DNA of 64,000 nucleotides from Croceibacterium selenioxidans (GTDB lineage Bacteria; Pseudomonadota; Alphaproteobacteria; Sphingomonadales; Sphingomonadaceae). Position numbers and translations under genes: made by a program. The notes beneath the pieces are model-generated. The model was not told the origin of the DNA and ran no database searches. It was given only the letters and a program-made list of their open reading frames with translations. Where the stretch lies: the NCBI RefSeq assembly GCF_018599195.1, contig NZ_JAHFVK010000002.1, positions 1,367,960 through 1,431,959 on the forward strand, given 5' to 3'. This document shows positions 41,348 through 50,245 of this stretch, piece by piece (positions within the stretch are counted from its first letter, which is position 1; each line of letters begins with the position of its first letter).

Positions 41348-43744
41348 ATGGCAGACCCTTTCGTGCCTGGGCCGACATCGGGTCTCGATCCCAGGTGTTC
41401 ACGGCGCGGGTTTATCGTGGGGTCGGCGGCACTCGCGGTGGCGGACGCCGCGGGCGGGATATCCAACGCGGGCGCTGCAAAGACGGACAGCGCTTCCACG
41501 CGGCTGTGGTACCGGCAGCCCGCAGCGACCTGGGAACAAGCGCTGCCGGTCGGAAACGGCAGGATCGGCGCGATGGTATTCGGCGGCGTGGCCGAGGAAC
41601 GTCTCCAGCTGAACGAAGACACGCTTTGGAGCGGTGGACCCTATGACCCGGTAAATCCGAAGGCGCACGCAGCGCTTTCCGAAGTGCGCCGGCTGATCGA
41701 ACAGGGGGAATTCGCCCGAGCTCAAGCGCTGGCCGACGAGCAGGTCATGGCCAGGCCGTTATCCCAGATGGCCTATCAGGTGCTCGGAAACCTGACCTTG
41801 ACGATGGCCGGTCAAGGGGAGCCGGACTGGAGCTCCTATTGCCGCGAGCTCGATATCGATGCGGCGATGGCTTCGACCCGGTTCGTACTCGGGGGCATCG
41901 GTTACCGTCGCGACGTCATTGTCTCACCCGATCATCAAGTGATCGCCCTGCATCTGTCTGCCAATCGGCCCGCGGCGCTATCCTGCGCCATCGCGATCAA
42001 GTCGCCGCACGAAGCCAAGCTTACGGTCGCCGGCGGCGAACTCTTGCTCGCAGGCCGCAACGGCGCCTCGCACGGTGTCGAAGGGGCCCTTACATTCGCG
42101 GCGCGGGTCAAGGTATTGCCTCGGGGGGGAACTCTGCGGGCCGATGGCGATCGGGTAGTGCTTAAGGGAGCGCACGAGGTCACTGTCTTGATCGCCATGG
42201 CCACCAGCTATCGCCGTTTCGACGATGTCTCGGGCGATCCTCTGCAAGCAACCCAGACCCGGATCGCAGCGGCCGAGCCCCTCGGCTTTGCGCAACTCGT
42301 GCGAGACACGAAGCTTGCCCACCGGCGCCTGTTCAGGAGGATGTCGCTGGATCTCGGGCCGGCCCAGACTCCAACGTCTCCCACCGACGAGCGGCTTGTC
42401 ATGAACCAGGCCAGTCACGATCCGGCGTTGGCGGCACTCTATTTCAACTATGGGCGCTATCTGTTGATCGCTTCCTCGCGTCCCGGCAGCCAGCCCGCCA
42501 ACCTGCAGGGAATCTGGAACGAGCATGCCGATCCACCTTGGGGCTCCAAATATACCATCAATATCAACACCGAAATGAACTACTGGCCAGCGCACATGGC
42601 CGCCTTGTCCGAGTGCGCCGAGCCGCTGGTCGAGTTGGTGCGGGACCTCGCGGTGACGGGCGCTCGCACGGCAAAGACGATGTACGGCGCGCGGGGCTGG
42701 GTGGCCCATCACAACACCGACCTGTGGCGGGCGACAGCGCCGATCGACGGCGCGCAATGGGGATTGTGGCCAACCGGAGGGGCCTGGCTTTGCACGCATC
42801 TGTGGGACTTTTACGATTACACGCGCGACCTCGAACTCTTGCGCTCCGTCTATCCGTTGATGCGGGGTGCGGCGCTGTTCTTCGTGGACACGCTGCAGAC
42901 CGATCCGGTCACTGGGTATTTGGTGACGAGCCCGTCGATCTCGCCCGAGAACGTCCATCCGAAGGGGGCCTCGGTCTGCGCCGGCCCTGCAGTAGACCAG
43001 CAGATCCTGCGGGACCTCTTCGCGCAGACCGCCAGCGCGGCTCGGCTGCTCGACATCGACGCCGACTTTGCCGCGGAGCTCCTGGCAGAACGCGAACGGC
43101 TCGCCCCCGACAGGGTCGGAGCGCAAGGCCAGTTGCAAGAATGGCAGCAGGACTGGGACGCGCAGGCGCCCGAACTGGATCACCGTCACGTGTCGCATCT
43201 TTACGCGCTATTCCCCAGCGACCAGATCCATCCGGACACGACCCCGGAGCTTGCGCGCGCGGCGCGCAAGTCGCTGGAAATGCGCGGAGATGAAGCCACG
43301 GGCTGGGCCACCGCTTGGCGCATCGCGTTGTGGGCGCGGCTGCGGGAAGGCGATCGCGCACACCGCATCCTGCAATTCCTGCTGGGTCCGTCGCGGACCT
43401 ATCCCAACATGTTCGATTCCCATCCTCCGTTTCAGATCGATGGCAATTTCGGCGGCTTGACCGCGATGGCGGAAATGCTGGTGCAAAGTCACGGCGAGGA
43501 CATTCTTCTGCTTCCCGCGCTTCCCACCGCGTGGCCCAAGGGCCGGGTCCTCGGTCTGCGCGTGAGGGGAGCCTGCCAGGTCGACCTCGCCTGGCGCGAA
43601 GGGGAGCTCCGCCACGCTACCCTGACCTCAGGCATTGCGGGCGAACGTCGGGTGACACTGGGCGCGCAGAGCCGGGTCGTTTGGCTTGAACCCGGCCGCG
43701 CCCTCCGCCTTTCCGGCCCTGATCTCCATGTAGAATCTCGCTGA
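41348..43744 (+). CDS. GH95-family alpha-L-fucosidase or alpha-L-galactosidase
   Basis: A 798-residue exported glycosidase. The N-terminus has a Tat signal (CSRRGFIVGSAALAVADAAGG). The GH95 signatures are LPVGNGRIGAMVFGG, LQLNEDTLWSGGP, WNEHADPPWGSKYTININTEMNYW with the base-supporting asparagines N405 and N407, and SISPEN with the acid E534. GH95 enzymes invert alpha-1,2-L-fucose or alpha-L-galactose linkages, as on xyloglucan side chains. It is convergent with GH3, with no base between the two stop codons. Confidence 0.93.
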   Translation: MADPFVPGPTSGLDPRCSRRGFIVGSAALAVADAAGGISNAGAAKTDSASTRLWYRQPAATWEQALPVGNGRIGAMVFGGVAEERLQLNEDTLWSGGPYDPVNPKAHAALSEVRRLIEQGEFARAQALADEQVMARPLSQMAYQVLGNLTLTMAGQGEPDWSSYCRELDIDAAMASTRFVLGGIGYRRDVIVSPDHQVIALHLSANRPAALSCAIAIKSPHEAKLTVAGGELLLAGRNGASHGVEGALTFAARVKVLPRGGTLRADGDRVVLKGAHEVTVLIAMATSYRRFDDVSGDPLQATQTRIAAAEPLGFAQLVRDTKLAHRRLFRRMSLDLGPAQTPTSPTDERLVMNQASHDPALAALYFNYGRYLLIASSRPGSQPANLQGIWNEHADPPWGSKYTININTEMNYWPAHMAALSECAEPLVELVRDLAVTGARTAKTMYGARGWVAHHNTDLWRATAPIDGAQWGLWPTGGAWLCTHLWDFYDYTRDLELLRSVYPLMRGAALFFVDTLQTDPVTGYLVTSPSISPENVHPKGASVCAGPAVDQQILRDLFAQTASAARLLDIDADFAAELLAERERLAPDRVGAQGQLQEWQQDWDAQAPELDHRHVSHLYALFPSDQIHPDTTPELARAARKSLEMRGDEATGWATAWRIALWARLREGDRAHRILQFLLGPSRTYPNMFDSHPPFQIDGNFGGLTAMAEMLVQSHGEDILLLPALPTAWPKGRVLGLRVRGACQVDLAWREGELRHATLTSGIAGERRVTLGAQSRVVWLEPGRALRLSGPDLHVESR

Positions 43745-46462
43745 TCAGCGCGGCAATTCGACCGCCTGCTCGACGTGGAACGCACCTGCTGAAACGGGTG
43801 CGCCGGTCTCGGGCTGGCCGGAGCCGACAAAGACCCGGTAATCCCCTGCCATGACGCGACGCACGCCCTCGGGATCCACAGCGCTGAGATCGCGTGGCGA
43901 GAGATCAAAGCTTACTCGCCTGGACTCTCCTGGCGCGAGGCGCACACGTTGAAAGTCGCGCAGCGCAATGTTCGGCACGCCCGGCAGAGAGGGGAATGTG
44001 AGGTACAGTTGCGCGACTTCGTCTCCCGGGCGGTCACCCGTGTTTCGCAGCTCCGCCTCGACACGCGCGCCGTTCATCGCCCCTCCGGCGGCCGGCGTGA
44101 CGGTGACCGGGCCAAAGGCGAATGTCGTGTAGCTGAGCCCGTGACCGAAGGGATACACCGCCTCACCTTCGTAATAACGATAGGTGCGCCCTGTCATGCG
44201 ATAGTCGTCAAAGGGCGGTAGCTGGTCGAGGCTCTGATTGAACGTGAGGGGCAACTTTCCCGAGGGATTGGCCTTGCCGGTTAGCACGTTAGCGATAGCC
44301 AGACCGCCCGCTTGGCCGGGATACCACGCCTCGATGATCGCGTCCGCCTTGTCCTTCGCCCACGCCAGGTTAATCGGGCTGCCATTCATCGCGACGAGGA
44401 CCAGGGGCTTGCCCATCGCTTGGGCGGCTTCGAGCAAGGCCTGTTGGTCGGCCGGAATGTCCAGCGTGGTCTTGTCGCCTCTCGCGAACCCGGGAATAGC
44501 TACCGGGGATTCCTCCGCTTCAAGGTCGGAGGTCAGCCCCATCACCGCAACGATCACGTCGGCGTCAGCGGCCATCTGGTGCAGCGCTGCAACGGGATCC
44601 GCGCTGATCCGCTTCCAGGCTAGACCGACGCCGGCGTTGCCTGTTTCGGACACCCCCATGACTTCGATCGGATAGCGTTGCCCTTTCTCCAGGTGGACTG
44701 TCCGAAGCGTGGGCAAGCTGCCCCATGGGACGCCCTTGAGATCGACGAAAGGCTTGCCTTGGAACGACAGGCTACCGGTCTGAAACCCCGCCAGGCCGAG
44801 CCGATAGAGGCCCGTTTCGGGTGGGACGAGGTAGCCCGACCAGACCACGCGATGATGGTCTGAGACTTCACCTAGGTCGAGGCTTCGCCCGTCGACGCTG
44901 CGCTCCCGCCTCGTCACGATGGGTTCTTGCGCGTAGCGGACTTGCTGCCTGAACGCCTCTAGCTCCCCAGGACCGAACAGACGCGGCGGATATCCGAGCG
45001 CGTTGTAGTAGCGAGCCGTAAGTCCCGGCTGGCCGTCCTCGTCCTGCAACGCGGATTCGGGCACCGGGTCGCCGTCGGTGAAGCTTTCACCGAACGGGAC
45101 TTGAGTCACCTGCGCCTTCGGCATGACCGAGCGCAGTCCTTCGACCACCGAGATGGGTGGGGCCGAGATGGTCCCGGAGTAGTTCCCCCGCAGCACGCGG
45201 GTCGCGTCGCCGAAGGGACCGATCACGGCAATCTTGAGCCCATCGGTGCGCAGCGGCAGCACGCCATCATTCTTGAGCAGGACAAGGCTTTCTTCCGCTG
45301 CCGTCAATGCGGTGATCGCGTGTTCGGGCCTCTCGAAGGAGGCCGGCGAGGGGGCGCCCACGCTCGGTTCGCGGACGCCGGGCAAGTCGCCGTTGCGCAG
45401 GCGAGCCGAGAACAGTCGCACCAAGGCACGGTCCACGTCTGCTTCGGTGATCAGGCCGCGCTCCAGTGCCTCGCGATAACGGTCTTCGAGCCCGGCCGTA
45501 TCGGACAAAGTCGCGGTATGGCACTCTAGATCCACGCCCAGACGCAGCGCCGCGGCTACGGCGGCGGCCGCGTCCGGGGCGAATTTGTGCTGGGTGTGAA
45601 TGTCGCGCACCGCGTCACAATCGGAGACGACGTATCCGTCGAACTTCCAGGCCCCGCGCAGGATGTCTTCGAGCAGGTCGTCGCTGGCGCAGGCTGGCTG
45701 TCCATCGACCCGATTGTAAGCACACATGACCGAGCCGGCCCGCCCCTCGACGATCGCGGCGCGGAATGCGGGAAGGTAGGTGTCCTCCAGATCATGGCGG
45801 GAAACGAAGACGTTGGCGTGATGCCGCGTGGACTCCGGTCCGCTATGCACCGCGAAGTGCTTGGGCGTCGCCACCACATCCGGGAGTGCGGGGTTGTCGC
45901 CCTGCATCCCTTCAACGAAAGCGACACCCAGGCGCGCCGTGAGGAACGGATCCTCGCCGTAGGTCTCTTGTCCCCGTCCCCAGCGCGGGTCGCGGAAAAT
46001 GTTCAGGTTGGGCGACCAGGTATCCAGACCCGTGCCGATGCGGCCCATCCGGCCGGTCTGCCGGGCCAACGCATGCAGGCCCCGCACTTCGGTGCTGATG
46101 GCCCGGGCCACATCCTTGACCAGCGGGGCGTCGAAAGTTGCGGCAAGCCCGATCGGTTCGGGGAAGTTCGTGGTTGGAAGCGCCCCCATCGCGCCGTGCA
46201 GGGATTCGGTCCACCAGTTATAGGCCGGGATGTCGAGCCGGGGGATCGCGGGAGCCGTATTCAGCAACTGCGGCAGTTTCTCTTCGAGCGTCAGCTGCGA
46301 CACTATCTGCGCGGCACGTTCGTCGGCCTGATCACGGACAGTTGTGACCTCGCTCACCGACTGCGCATGAAGTGGCTCGCCTGGTCCAGCGCCGACCGCC
46401 CAAATGAGGACCGATGCCAACGCCAGCGCGGTCGAGCCTGAACGCAAACGGATCTTTAGCAT
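43745..46462 (-). CDS. GH3 beta-glycosidase with PA14 insert
   Basis: An exported 905-residue GH3 enzyme (beta-glucosidase or beta-xylosidase). The signal peptide ends near PLHAQS. The catalytic nucleophile is D281 in VVSDCDAV, preceded by KHFAVHSGPE (about 201-210). The C-terminal alpha/beta domain contains a PA14 insert (GLTARYYNALG, VVWSGYLVPPETGLYRLGLAG), and the protein ends in a fibronectin III-like domain. ATG 46462 with AGAGGA upstream was preferred to a longer frame. It follows the beta-helix gene by about 50 bases on the receptor operon. Confidence 0.93.
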   Translation of the reverse strand: MLKIRLRSGSTALALASVLIWAVGAGPGEPLHAQSVSEVTTVRDQADERAAQIVSQLTLEEKLPQLLNTAPAIPRLDIPAYNWWTESLHGAMGALPTTNFPEPIGLAATFDAPLVKDVARAISTEVRGLHALARQTGRMGRIGTGLDTWSPNLNIFRDPRWGRGQETYGEDPFLTARLGVAFVEGMQGDNPALPDVVATPKHFAVHSGPESTRHHANVFVSRHDLEDTYLPAFRAAIVEGRAGSVMCAYNRVDGQPACASDDLLEDILRGAWKFDGYVVSDCDAVRDIHTQHKFAPDAAAAVAAALRLGVDLECHTATLSDTAGLEDRYREALERGLITEADVDRALVRLFSARLRNGDLPGVREPSVGAPSPASFERPEHAITALTAAEESLVLLKNDGVLPLRTDGLKIAVIGPFGDATRVLRGNYSGTISAPPISVVEGLRSVMPKAQVTQVPFGESFTDGDPVPESALQDEDGQPGLTARYYNALGYPPRLFGPGELEAFRQQVRYAQEPIVTRRERSVDGRSLDLGEVSDHHRVVWSGYLVPPETGLYRLGLAGFQTGSLSFQGKPFVDLKGVPWGSLPTLRTVHLEKGQRYPIEVMGVSETGNAGVGLAWKRISADPVAALHQMAADADVIVAVMGLTSDLEAEESPVAIPGFARGDKTTLDIPADQQALLEAAQAMGKPLVLVAMNGSPINLAWAKDKADAIIEAWYPGQAGGLAIANVLTGKANPSGKLPLTFNQSLDQLPPFDDYRMTGRTYRYYEGEAVYPFGHGLSYTTFAFGPVTVTPAAGGAMNGARVEAELRNTGDRPGDEVAQLYLTFPSLPGVPNIALRDFQRVRLAPGESRRVSFDLSPRDLSAVDPEGVRRVMAGDYRVFVGSGQPETGAPVSAGAFHVEQAVELPR

Positions 46463-46512
46463 TCGATCATCCTCTTTCCTTTTGCCGACACGCGGCCTGA
46501 CGCGCCGCATCC

Positions 46513-48669
46513 TCAAGGGGTCGGCTTGGGGGCCCTGCGCGGCCCCGCGTTTTCGATGATGGCCCGTGCCCGCTCCGGCCAGTTTCCGTCCGGCACCTCG
46601 GAGTTATCGATCAACCGGTTATTGCCGTAGTCGCTCCAGTTACCGTTGGCCTTGCCGGAGTTGTACCAGTTACCTCGGGCTGCGTTATCCATCGCGGTAC
46701 GCCGCGGCCAGGCGCCGTCCAGGGCGTTGAGGTTGACCCACAGGCCGACGCCGTCGAACACGTTCTCGCGTACCGTTACGTATCGAGAGCCCTCGTCCAG
46801 ATACACGCCGATGCCGCCGGGCACGTCGAACACGTGGTTTTCGGCGATCAGCGCGCCAGGATCCGCCGATAGGTGGTAGATGGCGCCGCCATCGGGAAAC
46901 CATCGTTTGACCCCGTGGACTCGGTTCGCCACGATCACCGCGTCGCGCAAGATCGTGGGTGTGTCGTAAACGAGATTGCCGGGCTGGTCGTAGTACCCGC
47001 GCTGCCAGCTCATGTAGTCCGTGTTCCCGCCTGGATCGTTGATGCCCCAGCCCCAACCCACATCGATCCCGTCGTAAGGCGTGTCGAAAACCTCGTTGTG
47101 AATGATGATGGGAGCGCTGGCATAGGTCACCAGGATCGCAGCCTGCTCGCGATAGTCCTGAGAAACTGAGCGCACCGTGTTGTCGCGGATTACGATATCG
47201 CGGACGGCCATCTCCGGTGTGGGCGGATGATGTGCGTCGGGAGTGATCCCTCCCACCATGATCGCGCCCCCGGATAGGTCTTGAAAGACATTCTCGGTGA
47301 TTTCGGCCGACTGCACGCCCAGGCCGACCCCGGCGGCATTGGCATCGGCGTTGTTACCGATTCCGAGTGCAACTTGACCGATATTCGAGAAGCTGTTCGC
47401 CTTGAAAGTGATGCGCCGGGCGGCCGCCACCTGGACTGCCGCCGGTTGTTGGCGCCACTTGTTGCGCATCCGCTCGAACGCACGGCAACCCCAGCTGCAA
47501 TCGCGGATCGGGTCCTCGGGATATCCCTCAATGGTGCCGGCCAGATAGGCTCCGCTCTGCTGGCTGACGTATCCCTCCGGGCCGGAAGGCCCGCGCCATC
47601 CACTGTGACGAAATGACAGACCCACGAAACGCAGGTCGCTGACGGGGTCGTCATGACTACCTGCGATCGACAAGAGGTATTCGAGGCGCGGCGCTACCGT
47701 CGCCACGCGCAACATGTCTTCTCCGTCACGCGGGATGTAGTAGATCAATTCCTTCACCGGGTCGGCGAACCAGTCACCAGGATGCCGCAGGAAGGCTGCG
47801 GAATTCGCGATGAAGAGCCGCGCACGGTCGCCCGAGACGGGGCGAGCGAAGGTGTCATAACCGATGATGTTATTGCGCCAACCGGGCTCCCGCAGAATGA
47901 TCCGGTCGCCCTCGATCCGTTCCACTACGGCGCGACGGTCGGTGAAAAATCCGGTGTTTTCGATCTCCAGGCGATCCTTACCTGGCAAGTCGGCCAGGAA
48001 GGCCCAGTCTGGATCGACGATCCGGATACCCCAATCGTGAAAGGAGAACGATGAACGGGGGGCCTCTACCGCAGCGCGATGCGCGGCCTTGTCGCCGACC
48101 CACAGTTGGCGCGGATCGAGCCCGCTGGGCAGCTCGGCGGACCAGATGTTCCGCGCTTGATCGAGCAGGCGCCAGCCGGTGATTAGCGTCCCACCTGAGA
48201 TGACCGGTTGGGCGCCCTCGGCCGCTCGCCATTCGACGAAATGTCCGTCGCGGCCACCATCGAGCGAAGAAAAACGCAAGGGGCGTGGCAGGAAGTAAGT
48301 TCCGTCGGCGAGCTCGATCCTCACGGAAGACGTCCCGGCCATCTCCCGTACGGCCTGCTGGGCCTGCTCTATCGAAAAGGGCTGGTCCGCACTGCCATCC
48401 GCCTTTGTCGAGCCCTTGGGCGATACGTGTAACACCACGGGTACCGGCTCCGGCCGCGGATGGATTTCAACGCTGGCGAAGGCGGCTTCGGAGTCAGGCC
48501 TATCCCCTCGCTCCAGGTCGGGGATGTCCACAGCCGGCGGCAGCGAAGCGGCGGCAGTGGCCGGAACCGCCATCAGCGTGGCACCGATGATCAGCCCAAG
48601 CCGGGCGTTCTGCCAGCGCTTGCGCGATAAGAATGCTTCGACTGCGAACTCAGATCGGCTGGAGGCCAT
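46513..48669 (-). CDS. Exported right-handed beta-helix protein, GH141-like
   Basis: A 718-residue exported protein with signal region LIIGATLMAVPATAAA. Residues about 80-200 read LHVSPKGSTKADGSADQPFS, ADGTYFLPRPLRF, ISGGTLITGWRL and LWVGDKAAHRA, which is the N-terminal wording of GH141 and related beta-helix glycosidases. The middle has helix rungs (VIRDNTVRSVSQ, IIHNEVFDTPYDGIDV, ENHVFDVPGGIGV). GH141 includes alpha-L-fucosidases and xylanases from rhamnogalacturonan-II and xylan degradation. The catalytic pair cannot be assigned by eye. It overlaps the halogenase-like gene by 20 bases. Confidence 0.75.
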   Translation of the reverse strand: MASSRSEFAVEAFLSRKRWQNARLGLIIGATLMAVPATAAASLPPAVDIPDLERGDRPDSEAAFASVEIHPRPEPVPVVLHVSPKGSTKADGSADQPFSIEQAQQAVREMAGTSSVRIELADGTYFLPRPLRFSSLDGGRDGHFVEWRAAEGAQPVISGGTLITGWRLLDQARNIWSAELPSGLDPRQLWVGDKAAHRAAVEAPRSSFSFHDWGIRIVDPDWAFLADLPGKDRLEIENTGFFTDRRAVVERIEGDRIILREPGWRNNIIGYDTFARPVSGDRARLFIANSAAFLRHPGDWFADPVKELIYYIPRDGEDMLRVATVAPRLEYLLSIAGSHDDPVSDLRFVGLSFRHSGWRGPSGPEGYVSQQSGAYLAGTIEGYPEDPIRDCSWGCRAFERMRNKWRQQPAAVQVAAARRITFKANSFSNIGQVALGIGNNADANAAGVGLGVQSAEITENVFQDLSGGAIMVGGITPDAHHPPTPEMAVRDIVIRDNTVRSVSQDYREQAAILVTYASAPIIIHNEVFDTPYDGIDVGWGWGINDPGGNTDYMSWQRGYYDQPGNLVYDTPTILRDAVIVANRVHGVKRWFPDGGAIYHLSADPGALIAENHVFDVPGGIGVYLDEGSRYVTVRENVFDGVGLWVNLNALDGAWPRRTAMDNAARGNWYNSGKANGNWSDYGNNRLIDNSEVPDGNWPERARAIIENAGPRRAPKPTP

Positions 48670-50191
48670 GTTCGCGGATCTTGTTGATAAGGTCGCGATG
48701 GCGGGGAAGTCCGCTGCAGAGCCGTTCTGTCTGCGCGGAGTTCTCTCGCAACGCCCGTTCCGCCAGTTGCGTCTCCGCGCTCAACGACTCGGGCTCGACC
48801 TTGGTCCGAAAACCCATGCCATAGAGCACGTACTGGTAACTCGCGGGCGGAAAGACCTCCTCGACCCGGTCGAATTCGTCATGGAACCAGGGCGCTTGGT
48901 ACGTCCACAGCAGCAGAAGCTCCTGCAACCGCTCTGGGATGGATTCCTGGCGCCGGTTGTCACGCCAGAAGGCGCTGTCGGTGCGTTTGCTGAGCACATA
49001 ATGCAGCTTCAGGAAGTCGATGATCCGTCCCCACCGGTAGTGGGTCGTGGCATTGAACCGCTTGCCTACGACGTCCATCACTTCTCGGCAGGCCGGCATC
49101 TGCTCGGCGATGAGCTTTGCTGACAGTTCGATAAGAACGATCGCCGATGACTCGAGCGGCTCGAGAAAACCGGCGGCCAGGCCGACGGCCACGCAGTTCC
49201 GTTTCCAAAAGGTCTCACGGTACCCGGAACGGATCGGAATCTTGCGCACCGGAAGGTCAGCGCCCGCCGCGCCGAGGTAAGCGCGCAATTCACGCTCCGC
49301 CATCTCATCGGAAATGTGATGACTGGAGAACACGTGGCCGACGCCCCGCCGCGTGGGGAGGCCCACATCCCAGATCCAGCCGGACGATTGGGCCGTCGAC
49401 ACCGTGTGCGGGACGATGGGACTGTTCTCGCTTTCGTAAGGTACCTGGATCGCAAGGGCGGTGTCGCAGAACAACACGTCGCTGCAATCCTTGAACGGCA
49501 CCCCGAGCGCCTCTCCCAGGAGGAGAGACCTGAACCCGGAGCAATCCACGAACAGATCGCCTTCGATGGGGCCTGCCTGCTCTGTCACGACACTGTGTAT
49601 GTCACCATCCTCGGCCAGGTCGACCGACCGAACGTCGGCCAGAATGTGGCGGACGCCCAGCTTCTGGGTACAATGGCGCTGGAGGAACCCGGCAAACTTG
49701 CCCGCATCAAGATGGTAAGCGTAGTTCGCCAGGGCTTCGAATTCGGGTGTCGTTATCGTCTTGGGCGCCAGCCCCTCATCGCAGATCCGGCCCTGAGGAC
49801 ACACGGCATCGCAGAAGCTGTCCGTGCCGCCCCGCGCAAGCCAATGAGGCACCATGTTCAAGCGAGAGAACGCCTGCGGCAAGACCAGGGGATGATAGTA
49901 TCCGTCGTCCGGCTCGCCCGTGGTCCAGCGGGCGAAGTAGGCTCCTTGCTTGAAGGCGCTGTCGCACTCGCGGAAGAAGTCGGTCTCCGAAACGCCGATC
50001 TTGGCAAGGGTCGTGCGCAAGGTCGGCCACGTCCCTTCTCCCACCCCGATTATGGGAGTGTTGGGCGACTCGACCAACGTGACCGAGAAGCCCCCTTCCC
50101 GTCGCGAGAGGTGTTTTGCGGCGATGACTCCGGCAGTCAGCCAGCCGGCCGTGCCGCCGCCTACGATTACGATGTTCTTGATCGGCTTCAT
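48650..50191 (-). CDS. Tryptophan-halogenase-like FAD-dependent protein
   Basis: A 513-residue flavoprotein of the tryptophan 7-halogenase family. It has the FAD motif IVGGGTAGW at the N-terminus, the catalytic lysine K81 in CDSAFKQG, and FLEPLESSAI. The WxWxIP motif is altered to W272-I-W274-D-V-G. Members next to TonB-dependent receptors are common in Caulobacter, Xanthomonas and sphingomonads; no partner tryptophan metabolism genes are here and no halogenated product is known for this type. There is no signal peptide, so it is cytoplasmic and needs a flavin reductase from elsewhere. Confidence 0.9.
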   Translation of the reverse strand: MKPIKNIVIVGGGTAGWLTAGVIAAKHLSRREGGFSVTLVESPNTPIIGVGEGTWPTLRTTLAKIGVSETDFFRECDSAFKQGAYFARWTTGEPDDGYYHPLVLPQAFSRLNMVPHWLARGGTDSFCDAVCPQGRICDEGLAPKTITTPEFEALANYAYHLDAGKFAGFLQRHCTQKLGVRHILADVRSVDLAEDGDIHSVVTEQAGPIEGDLFVDCSGFRSLLLGEALGVPFKDCSDVLFCDTALAIQVPYESENSPIVPHTVSTAQSSGWIWDVGLPTRRGVGHVFSSHHISDEMAERELRAYLGAAGADLPVRKIPIRSGYRETFWKRNCVAVGLAAGFLEPLESSAIVLIELSAKLIAEQMPACREVMDVVGKRFNATTHYRWGRIIDFLKLHYVLSKRTDSAFWRDNRRQESIPERLQELLLLWTYQAPWFHDEFDRVEEVFPPASYQYVLYGMGFRTKVEPESLSAETQLAERALRENSAQTERLCSGLPRHRDLINKIREHGLQPI

Positions 50192-50245
50192 CGGACAGCC
50201 ATAAAGCCCGGGGTTGCCGTGGAGACAACCCCGGCAGGGGAGGAT

